Source: Runella sp. SP2 (GTDB lineage: Bacteria; Bacteroidota; Bacteroidia; Cytophagales; Spirosomataceae). From it: a DNA stretch of 64,000 nucleotides. This document shows positions 35,415 through 45,800 of this stretch, piece after piece. The notes below the pieces were generated by a model, which saw nothing but the letters and a program-made list of their open reading frames with translations, searched no databases and had not been told where the DNA came from. Location of the stretch: contig NZ_CP031030.1 in the NCBI RefSeq assembly GCF_003711225.1, positions 3,658,001 through 3,722,000 on the forward strand, written 5' to 3'. The translations under genes and the position numbers were made by a program. Position 1 is the first letter of the stretch. Each line of letters begins with the position of its first letter.

Positions 35415-36404
35415 TTAGGATTGAGATTGGTACTGAAACGCTTCGACAGGTTTGATGTCGAAATACGTTTCAAAAATTGCTTTACTTACCTCATTTCCGC
35501 GAATTTGGAATTGGTCGAGGTATTGGTGCAAACCTGTTTCAAAAATATCTTCAATGTCGGTATATTCAATTTCAGAGCGAAGTTTACCCATTTTTTTCTC
35601 CGCTTGGTTACTAAAACGGTTGGATGTAGGCGTGCCCGAAATTTCGTACAACGATAACTCAGCCTGACGAATACAGTGGGCCATTGCACGCGGGAAGAGT
35701 TTATCAAGAATCAAAAACTCGGCGATGTGCTTTGGCGTAAGCATCTGATTTTGTTGACGATACATATTATAGGCACTTACCGACTTCAACACTGCCGTCC
35801 AAAGCACGAGTTCGAGCGTACTGCCCGTCACGTCGGAGTCGGGCATGAGTGTAAAATACGATACGTCCAAAAAACGCGACGTTTTATCGGCACGTTCCAT
35901 GAAACGCCCCAAACGCCCAAAATGCCATGCTTCATTGCGCGTGATGGTCGCATCCACGATGCCGTAAAACAGCTGTGTTCCGTTCCTCACTTCCGAATAG
36001 AAATCCTGCATGTGGTTTAAATCCCACTCTTCTTTAGGTTGTACATTGCGCAACCACAAGTAAAGTTGGTTCAGGTTTTCCCACATTTCCTTCGAAATAC
36101 TTTCCCGAATCGTCCGCCCATTTTCCCGTGCGGCCGAAATACAGGTATAAATCGAGTTCGGATTCCGCTTGTCGAACGTCATGAAATTAATCACGTTTTC
36201 GCGCGTGGGCTCGTCGTAATGCTGGTAAAACAAATAGTTATCGGCAGTAGCAATCAGCAGTGGCTCCCATTGTTCGCTGACGCTGGGAGGCAAGTCAAAT
36301 GCCAAATTGAAATTTACTCCGATGAAACGAGCATAGTTTTCAGCTCGCTCTATATAGCGATTCATCCAGTAAATGGAATCTGCAACGCGGCTTAACATTG
36401 CCAT
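35415..36404 (-). CDS. Alpha-E domain protein
   Basis: This is a 329-residue, mostly helical protein of the alpha-E family, recognised by MLSRVADSIYWMNRYIERAE at the start and FMERADKTSRFLDVSYF further on. The open frame extends to a TTG at 36434, but family members begin close to the MLSRVA motif, so ATG 36404 (or 36398) is preferred. Its biochemical role is unknown. In other genomes it is encoded with a circularly permuted ATP-grasp ligase, a transglutaminase and often Anbu, and is thought to belong to a peptide-modification system. Here it heads the Anbu operon. The upstream neighbour is galactose mutarotase, 91 bp away, not the ATP-grasp gene. Confidence 0.92.
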   Translation of the reverse strand: MAMLSRVADSIYWMNRYIERAENYARFIGVNFNLAFDLPPSVSEQWEPLLIATADNYLFYQHYDEPTRENVINFMTFDKRNPNSIYTCISAARENGRTIRESISKEMWENLNQLYLWLRNVQPKEEWDLNHMQDFYSEVRNGTQLFYGIVDATITRNEAWHFGRLGRFMERADKTSRFLDVSYFTLMPDSDVTGSTLELVLWTAVLKSVSAYNMYRQQNQMLTPKHIAEFLILDKLFPRAMAHCIRQAELSLYEISGTPTSNRFSNQAEKKMGKLRSEIEYTDIEDIFETGLHQYLDQFQIRGNEVSKAIFETYFDIKPVEAFQYQSQS

Positions 36405-36495
36405 ACTATTAAGGTGGGGGTTGGTGAATGACAATCGCTAAACTACTGTAATAATCCGAAATGGCCAAATTTTTTACTGTATGTCTCTCTGTAAA

Positions 36496-37656
36496 CTACT
36501 TTGCCGAAAATTTATATACTGTTTTGGTATAATATTCTTCGCCAGGACGTAAAACAACGCTTGGGAATTGGGGCTGGTTGGGAGAATCAGGGTAATGTTG
36601 GGTTTCAAAGCAAAAACCAATACGCTTACGGTAGGTAATGTCATTTTTGCCCGTAATGTTATTGCTCAAAAAGTTACCTGTGTAAAACTGAATTCCTGGC
36701 TCGGTTGTAAATACTTCCATAAAACGCCCCGACGCAGGTTCGTAGGCCGTTGCAGCTGGGCGCAAAGTCTTTGGTTCTCCATTGACTACCCAACAATGGT
36801 CATATCCCCCACCTACTTTGATTTGGTCATCCTCGGGGTCATTGATTCGCTCCCCTACCACGTGTGGTTGAAGAAAATCAAATGGTGTTCCTTTCACCGC
36901 ACGCAGCTCGCCCGTCGGAATCAAGTTTTTGTTGACGGGCACCAAATAGTCGGCATTAATCGTCACAACGTGGTCGAGTACGTCTGTTTTTGCACCAGTA
37001 AAGTTAAAATAGGTATGGTTTGTCAAATTGACAATCGTCGTTTTGTCAGTCGTACTTCGGTATTCAATTTCCAAGGCATTATCGTCGGTCAAACGGTACG
37101 TCACCTCCGTAGAAAGCGTTCCTGGAAAACCCTCTTCCCCATCAGGACTCACGTACGACAATTTCAGGGCATTTTCTGCTTCTATCACTTCTGCTTTCCA
37201 AATCTTTTTGTCAAAGCCTTTTTTCCCACCGTGAATGCTATTGACTCCGCTGTTGACAGCCAATGGGTATTCTTTTCCTTCCAACGTAAATTTTGCATCG
37301 GCAATTCGGTTTCCGTAACGGCCTATCAATGCCCCAAAGTAGGGCGATGCTTTGAGGTAACCATCCAAGTAATCATAGCCCAGCACTACATCTTCTTTTT
37401 CTCCATTCTTGTCGGGCACTAACAAATGAGAAATAATTCCGCCATAATTAGAGATACGTACCTCTACCCCTGCTGCACTTCGCAAGGTAAATAAGTCGGC
37501 CGTTTGGCCATCGGGCAATTGCCCAAAAGTTGTTTTTGTGATTGTGTTCATCTTTTTGTTAGACGTCTTTTTTGTCGATTTTTGAGCGAAGCTACCCACG
37601 CAAGCTTCCACACTTATCAGACATATCATTGTCAAATTAAATACAAACTGCCGCAT
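36496..37656 (-). CDS. galM: Aldose 1-epimerase (galactose mutarotase), exported
   Basis: This is a 386-residue protein catalysing interconversion of alpha and beta anomers of aldoses such as galactose. Key features are NSIHGGKKGFDKKIW and NLTNHTYFNF (the two catalytic or binding histidines), GGGYDHCWV (sugar-binding Asp) and FTTEPGIQFYTGN (catalytic Glu). The frame extends to 37737, but that start would lie against the T tract of the neighbouring terminator. ATG 37656 gives a good signal peptide (MRQFVFNLTMICLISVEACVGSFAQ), so a periplasmic location is likely. A lipobox reading (VEAC) is possible but poor. The start is 85 bp from the terminator of gene D. No other galactose gene is in the window, so its link to the neighbours is unclear. 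Confidence 0.93.
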   Translation of the reverse strand: MRQFVFNLTMICLISVEACVGSFAQKSTKKTSNKKMNTITKTTFGQLPDGQTADLFTLRSAAGVEVRISNYGGIISHLLVPDKNGEKEDVVLGYDYLDGYLKASPYFGALIGRYGNRIADAKFTLEGKEYPLAVNSGVNSIHGGKKGFDKKIWKAEVIEAENALKLSYVSPDGEEGFPGTLSTEVTYRLTDDNALEIEYRSTTDKTTIVNLTNHTYFNFTGAKTDVLDHVVTINADYLVPVNKNLIPTGELRAVKGTPFDFLQPHVVGERINDPEDDQIKVGGGYDHCWVVNGEPKTLRPAATAYEPASGRFMEVFTTEPGIQFYTGNFLSNNITGKNDITYRKRIGFCFETQHYPDSPNQPQFPSVVLRPGEEYYTKTVYKFSAK

Positions 37657-37732
37657 AAAAATAGAAATTGGTGAGGTAAAACAACGTTTTCTTTTTTTCA
37701 AAGCATGAATCTTTCTAATTCTCTCCTTTTTA

Positions 37733-37770
37733 AACAAAAAAACAGGGACACTTTAGCAAAGCATCCCCGT
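37733..37770 (-). terminator. Intrinsic terminator of gene D
   Basis: On the minus strand, arms at 37758-37770 and 37742-37754 pair over 13 bp (three G-U pairs, 3-nt loop), followed by seven T residues. It begins 26 bp beyond the gene D stop. Confidence 0.85.
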
Positions 37771-37795
37771 TCATTCAATCATTTCACTCTGTTTG

Positions 37796-39890
37796 TTAAT
37801 CTACTTTTACTACCTTCAGCGTCGCTTGTTTGTCAGGCGTGGTTACCTTCAAGAAATACATCCCCGTCGGCAACTCACTCACCCCAAACTCCTCTTGGTG
37901 CGTGTTGGTCTCAGGAGTAAATTGGCGGCTCAACACCTCACGACCTGCTGCGTCAGTCAAGGTAGTCTGCACCATTTGCCCTTTGCTGTCTTGCACTTTC
38001 AAGCGGAGAATGTTGGTGACGGGGTTGGGAAGGACAGTGGCAAAGACACCGTTATCGGTTAGCTGTTTTCCGTTATCCGACCCTTGCCCTTTGCCTTTTG
38101 CCTCTTGCCCATTTGCCATTTCTCTCGCTGCGCCCACGCCTACCCCGTCTTTCGACTGGATTCTGAACCAATATTCTTGGTACGCCAGCACATTCCCTTG
38201 AGGCTTCCGCGTCGAGGGATAAATGCTCCCCCACCCCTTCATGTCCCAATAGCGAATACTCAACTTGTACAAGCCTTTTGGTAAACCCGCGTCATAAACG
38301 TTGCCGCCTGAACCGTTGTCCTCATAAAATCCATACGCGGGGTGGTTGGGGCCGTATAGCTCCGTCCAACCTTCGCGGTTGGCATACATAAAGTACGGCG
38401 CATTGTTCTCGTGCGTGTTGAAGGAACGAATTACCCCCATCTCGGGCGTGGCCAACATGTCAAACGTCAATGAACCATTCGTACCTAAGGCACACGCATC
38501 CGCATGAATCGTCCAATAACGTGGCGCCATTTTATTCGCATTCTCAACGTAGTACAACGTCGGGCTCTGCTGCGTGCTTTGATCTAACTCTGGCCCGCCA
38601 TCGGCAGTAATAAATTGACTACTCCACGCCGCGCGGTCGTTAATCTTTGTCGCCGACTTAGACTCTCCAATGTTGATCAAACTCACCACAAATGCCTTCC
38701 AAGATACCTCTTTACGGTTACTCTCCGCACTCTGGCAACCGCCCTCAAAAACGCACTTCGCCCAGTAACTCTGCTTCGTTACGTTGCTAAATGCTACCTC
38801 AAAACTTGGCGTCGTTACGCCCGTATTCCAAAACGTTTGACTCCCCACTGGACAATTCGCCGACACCGTCACCGTGGTTCCTGTACACACTATTTCTTGC
38901 GAGACCGTCACTATCGGAGCTACATGAATAGGTATCACCGTAAACGTCACCACATTACTCTTTTCACTCACACAGCCGTTTTCGGTTTGGCATCGTGCGT
39001 AGTAAGACGTCGTTTCACTTGGAACGGTCGAGGGAAGACTCGATAATGAAACGTTCGTGGTGGCGTTGTACCAAACCGTCCGCAAGCTCCCGCATGAAGA
39101 TTGACCGCTGAAAATTGAAGATGGATTACAACTGCTTGTAGGGGATAGCGAAACGGTAGGTGCAGTTGGAATATTCACTAATTTTAACCGCATCACTCCC
39201 GATTCACTCTCCACACACGATGACGTACCGTCCGATTTACGGCAGCGTACGCGGTAGTTATGAAACTGATTGTCAAGCAATCCCAAGGGAACACCTGCGC
39301 TGTATTCCCCACCATCAACTGAATAAAGAAGCAATTCTCCTGCACCACAATTGGCTGTAAACGAAATCGGACTGTTGGTCAGACTACACACTTCTTTGGT
39401 TTCCCCCGCTGCTACTGTCACCCCGTCCACCAACATCGACACATTCTGAGGAACCGAAGCGCGGTAATTAATCGTCAATTCAATAGGATTCGTATAAGTC
39501 ACTGGACAACTCACATCACAGGCCGCTTGGTAGCGGTGCGGTTGGTTATTGGATGATTGGGTAACTGGGGCTGTCGCCGACCATTCACTCCATGAACCAC
39601 TGCCCACTTGTACTCGCCAAACTGGATTTCCCACTACACATAAACCCGAAACTGTAAACTGCAAACCGTTAACAGGATTCGCATCTGTATCGCAAAAAAC
39701 TTGTGTGTTGCCTTCATTTAGGCTTTGTTGTAACGTATTCAGTACAATAGTAGGCTTACCCTGCACAGTAACCACCGCGCTACCACTCTGAGTTTGTGAA
39801 CAGTTCGCATCTCGTACACTTACTAACGTATATGTATAGATGCCTTCTGTACTTGTGCTTTGATTTACTGTCGCACTCGAACTTCCGCTC
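37796..39890 (-). repeat. 3' segment of gene D, near-duplicate of gene E 54219-56300
   Basis: About 690 codons, from the Ig-like region beginning SGTVVLCKGSS to the sorting domain, are almost identical in the two genes, at DNA level as well. Gene E differs by scattered substitutions and small length changes in one linker. Confidence 0.9.
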
Positions 39891-42800
39891 GTTGTCGTGA
39901 CCTCCTGTAAATTACCCCCGTTTATCTGATAGCTGAATGTATATGGTGCAACGCCGCTACTCCCCGTGAAGGTGAGAAGTGGAGCGGAACTGCCTTTGCA
40001 TAGTACAACAGTTCCACTTAACGTGGCCGTGAGCAGCGAACTAACAACGGTATTCACCGTCAAACTCAATGGCGATGACACACAACCCGTTACCGTATTT
40101 TTTGCCGTCACTTGATACGGATTCGGAGCCAAACCACTGAATGTCGCTGACGTTTGATAGCCATTGCCAACGCTATATTCAATATCTTGCCCCAGCGGTG
40201 CTGTCACTACAATCGTACCAGTGGGTGTCGTACAAGTGGGCTGCTGCGTTACACTCGCTGTCGGGATGGCTGGTGCGTTCGGCACCGCATTCACCGTCAA
40301 ACTCAATGGCGATGACACACATCCCGTTAACGTATTTTTTGCCGTCACTTGATACGGATTCGGAGCCAAACCACTAAATGTCGCCGACGTTTGATAACCA
40401 TTGCCAACGCTATATTCAATATCTTGCCCCAGCGGTGCTGTCACTACAATCGTACCAGTGGGTGTCGTACAAGTGGGCTGCTGCGTTACAGAAGCTGTCG
40501 GGAGGGCTGGTGCGTTCGGCACCGCATTCACCGTCAAACTCAATGGCGATGACACACAACCCGTTAACGTATTTTTTGCCGTCACTTGATACGGATTCGG
40601 AGCTAAACCACTGAAGGTCGCCGACGTTTGATAACCATTGCCAACGCTGTATTCAATATCCTGACCCGTGGGCGCAGTCACCACAATCGTACCAGTGGGT
40701 GTCGTACAAGTGGGCTGCTGCGTCACACTTGCCGTCGGGAGGGCTGGTGCGTTCGGCACGGCATTCACCGTCAAACTCAATGGCGATGACACACAACCCG
40801 TTAACGTATTTTTGGCCGTCACTTGATACGGATTCGGAGCCAAACCACTAAATGTCGCCGACGTTTGGTAACCATTGCCAACGCTGTATTCAATATCCTG
40901 ACCCGTGGGCGCAGTCACCACAATCGTACCAGTGGGTGTCGTACAAGTGGGCTGCTGCGTTACAGAAGCTGTCGGGAGGGCTGGTGCGTTCGGCACGGCA
41001 TTCACCGTCAAACTCAATGGCGATGACACACAACCCGTTAACGTATTTTTGGCCGTCACTTGGTACGGATTCGGAGCCAAACCACTAAATGTCGCCGACG
41101 TTTGATAACCATTGCCAACGCTATATTCAATATCTTGCCCCAGCGGTGCTGTCACTACAATCGTACCAGTGGGTGTTGTACAAGTGGGCTGCTGCGTTAC
41201 AGAAGCCGTCGGGAGGGCGGGCGCGTTCGGCACGGCATTCACCGTCAAACTCAACGGCGACGACACACATCCCGTTACCGTATTTTTTGCCGTCACTTGA
41301 TACGGATTCGGAGCCAAACCACTGAAGGTCGCCGACGTTTGATAACCATTTCCAACGCTGTATTCAATATCTTGCCCCAGCGGTGCTGTCACTACAATCG
41401 TACCAGTGGGTGTCGTACAAGTGGGCTGCTGCGTTACAGAAGCTGTCGGGAGGGCTGGTGCGTTCGGCACCGCATTCACCGTCAAACTCAATGGCGATGA
41501 TACACAACCCGTTAACGTATTTTTTGCCGTCACTTGATACGGATTCGGAGCCAAACCGCTAAATGTCGCTGACGTTTGATAGCCATTGCCAACGCTGTAT
41601 TCAATATCTTGACCCGTCGGCGCTGTTACTACAATCGTCCCCGTTGGCGTTGTACAAGTGGGCTGCTGCGTTACAGAAGCTGTCGGGAGGGCGGGCGCGT
41701 TCGGTACGGCATTCACCGTTAAACTCAAAGGTGATGAAACACATCCCGTTAACGTATTTTTGGCCGTCACTTGATACGGATTCGGAGCCAAACCACTGAA
41801 TGTCGCCGACGTTTGATAACCATTTCCAACGCTGTATTCAATATCCTGACCTAGCGGCGCTGTCACCACAATCGTACCAGTGGGTGTCGTACAAGTGGGC
41901 TGCTGCGTCACACTTGCCGTCGGGAGGGCTGGTGCGTTCGGCACGGCATTCACCGTCAAACTCAATGGCGATGACACACAACCCGTTAACGTATTTTTTG
42001 CCGTCACTTGATACGGATTCGGAGCCAAACCACTAAATGTCGCCGACGTTTGATAACCATTGCCAACGCTGTATTCAATATCCTGACCCGTCGGCGCTGT
42101 CACCACAATCGTACCAGTGGGCGTTGTACAAGTGGGCTGCTGCGTCACACTCGCTGTCGGGATGGCTGGTGCGTTCGGCACCGCATTCACCGTCAAACTC
42201 AACGGCGATGACACACAACCCGTTAACGTATTTTTTGCCGTCACTTGATACGGATTCGGAGCCAAACCACTGAATGTCGCCGACGTTTGATAACCATTGC
42301 CAACGCTGTATTCAATATCCTGACCAAGCGGTGCTGTCACTACAATTGTACCCGTTGGCGTTGTACAAGTGGGCTGCTGCGTTACACTCGCTGTCGGGAG
42401 GGCGGGCGCGTTCGGCACCGCATTCACCGTCAAACTCAACGGTGATGATACACATCCCGTTAACGTATTTTTGGCCGTCACTTGGTACGGATTCGGAGCC
42501 AAACCACTAAATGTCGCCGACGTTTGATAACCATTGCCAACGCTGTATTCAATATCTTGACCCAGCGGTGCTGTCACTACAATCGTCCCCGTTGGTGTTG
42601 TACAAGTGGGTTGCTGCGTTACAGAAGCTATCGGGAGGGCGGGCGCGTTCGGCACCGCATTCACCGTCAAACTCAATGGCGATGACACACATCCCGTTAA
42701 CGTATTTTTGGCCGTCACTTGATACGGATTCGGAGCCAAACCACTGAATGTCGCCGACGTTTGATAACCATTGCCTACGCTGTATTCAATATCTTGACCC

Positions 42801-45800
42801 AGCGGCGCTGTCACTACAATCGTCCCCGTTGGTGTCGTACAAGTGGGCTGCTGCGTTACAGAAGCTGTCGGGAGGGCGGGCGCGTTCGGTACGGCATTCA
42901 CCGTCAAACTCAATGGCGATGAAACACATCCCGTTAACGTATTTTTGGCCGTCACTTGATACGGATTCGGAGCCAAACCACTGAATGTCGCCGACGTTTG
43001 ATAACCATTTCCAACGCTGTATTCAATATCCTGACCTAGCGGCGCTGTCACCACAATCGTACCAGTGGGTGTCGTACAAGTGGGCTGCTGCGTCACACTT
43101 GCCGTCGGGAGGGCTGGTGCGTTCGGCACGGCATTCACCGTCAAACTCAATGGCGATGACACACAACCCGTTAACGTATTTTTTGCCGTCACTTGATACG
43201 GATTCGGAGCCAAACCACTAAATGTCGCCGACGTTTGATAACCATTGCCAACGCTGTATTCAATATCCTGACCCGTCGGCGCTGTCACCACAATCGTACC
43301 AGTGGGCGTTGTACAAGTGGGCTGCTGCGTCACACTCGCTGTCGGGATGGCTGGTGCGTTCGGCACCGCATTCACCGTCAAACTCAACGGCGATGACACA
43401 CAACCCGTTAACGTATTTTTTGCCGTCACTTGATACGGATTCGGAGCCAAACCACTGAATGTCGCCGACGTTTGATAACCATTGCCAACGCTGTATTCAA
43501 TATCCTGACCAAGCGGTGCTGTCACTACAATTGTACCCGTTGGCGTTGTACAAGTGGGCTGCTGCGTTACACTCGCTGTCGGGAGGGCGGGCGCGTTCGG
43601 CACCGCATTCACCGTCAAACTCAACGGTGATGATACACATCCCGTTAACGTATTTTTGGCCGTCACTTGGTACGGATTCGGAGCCAAACCACTAAATGTC
43701 GCCGACGTTTGATAACCATTGCCAACGCTGTATTCAATATCTTGACCCAGCGGTGCTGTCACTACAATCGTCCCCGTTGGTGTTGTACAAGTGGGTTGCT
43801 GCGTTACAGAAGCTATCGGGAGGGCGGGCGCGTTCGGCACCGCATTCACCGTCAAACTCAATGGCGATGACACACATCCCGTTAACGTATTTTTGGCCGT
43901 CACTTGATACGGATTCGGAGCCAAACCACTGAATGTCGCCGACGTTTGATAACCATTGCCTACGCTGTATTCAATATCTTGACCCAGCGGCGCTGTCACT
44001 ACAATCGTCCCCGTTGGTGTCGTACAAGTGGGTTGCTGCGTTACAGAAGCCGTCGGGAGGGCTGGTGCGTTCGGCACGGCATTCACCGTCAAACTCAATG
44101 GCGATGACACACATCCCGTTACCGTATTTTTTGCCGTTACTTGGTACGGATTCGGAAGCAATCCGCTGAATGTCGCCGACGTTTGATAGCCATTGCCAAC
44201 GCTGTATTCAATATCTTGCCCCAGCGGCGCTGTTACTACAATCATACCCGTTGGTGTTGTACAAGTGGGCTGCTGCGTTACAGAAGCTGTCGGGAGGGCG
44301 GGCGCGTTCGGTACGGCATTCACCGTTAAACTCAAAGGTGATGAAACACAACCCGTTAACGTATTTTTTGCCGTCACTTGATACGGATTCGGAGCCAAAC
44401 CGCTAAATGTCGCTGACGTTTGATAGCCATTGCCAACGCTGTATTCAATATCCTGCCCCGTCGGCGCTGTCACTACAATCGTACCCGTTGGTGTCGTACA
44501 AGTGGGTTGCTGCGTTACAGAAGCCGTCGGGATGGCGGGTGGAGTTGGCACGGCATTTACTGTCAAACTCAAAGGCGATGACACACATCCCGTTACCGTA
44601 TTTTTGGCCGTCACTTGATACGGATTCGGAGCCAAACCACTAAATGTCGCCGACGTTTGATAACCATTGCCAACGCTGTATTCAATATCTTGACCCAGCG
44701 GTGCTGTCACTACAATCGTCCCCGTTGGTGTTGTACAAGTGGGTTGCTGCGTTACAGAAGCTATCGGGAGGGCGGGCGCGTTCGGCACCGCATTCACCGT
44801 CAAACTCAATGGCGATGACACACAACCCGTTAACGTATTTTTGGCCGTCACTTGATACGGATTCGGAGCCAAACCACTGAATGTCGCCGACGTTTGATAA
44901 CCATTGCCTACGCTGTATTCAATATCTTGACCCAGCGGTGCTGTCACTACAATCGTCCCCGTTGGTGTTGTACAAGTGGGTTGCTGCGTTACAGAAGCTG
45001 TCGGGAGGGCGGGTGCGTTCGGTACGGCATTCACCGTCAAACTCAATGGTGATGACACACATCCCGTTAACGTATTTTTTGCCGTCACCTGATACGGATT
45101 CGGAGCCAAACCACTAAATGTCGCTGACGTTTGATAACCATTGCCAACGCTGTATTCAATATCCTGACCCAGCGGCGCTGTCACCACAATCGTACCAGTG
45201 GGCGTCGTACAAGTAGGCTGCTGCGTCACACTCGCTGTCGGGATGGCGGGTGCGTTCGGCACCGCATTCACCGTCAAACTCAAAGGTGATGATACACAAC
45301 CCGTTAACGTATTTTTTGCCGTCACTTGATACGGATTCGGAGCCAAACTACTGAATGTCGCTGACGTTTGATAGCCATTGCCAACGCTGTATTCAATATC
45401 CTGACCCGTCGGCGCTGTCACTACAATTGTCCCCGTTGGTGTCGTACAAGTGGGCTGCTGCGTTACAGAAGCCGTCGGGAGGGCTGGCGCGTTCGGCACC
45501 GCATTCACCGTCAAACTCAATGGCGATGACACACAACCCGTTAACGTATTTTTTGCCGTCACCTGATACGGATTCGGAGCCAAACCACTGAATGTCGCCG
45601 ACGTTTGATAGCCATTGCCAACGCTGTATTCAATATCCTGACCCAGCGGCGCTGTCACTACAATTGTCCCCGTTGGTGTCGTACAAGTAGGCTGCTGCGT
45701 TACAGAAGCTGTCGGGATGGCGGGCGCGTTCGGCACGGCATTCACTGTCAAACTCAACGGCGATGACACACATCCCGTTACCGTATTTTTTGCCGTCACC

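Noticed and set aside
36568-37422. 284-codon plus-strand open frame opposite galM
   Set aside because: The minus strand encodes a complete mutarotase with all motifs. The plus frame has no recognisable features and follows from codon bias.
37669-37683. TTGGTGAGGTAAAAC near the galM start, similar to the LytTR-type element
   Set aside because: It is a single imperfect half-site with no second copy 20 bp away, and lies within the presumed leader.
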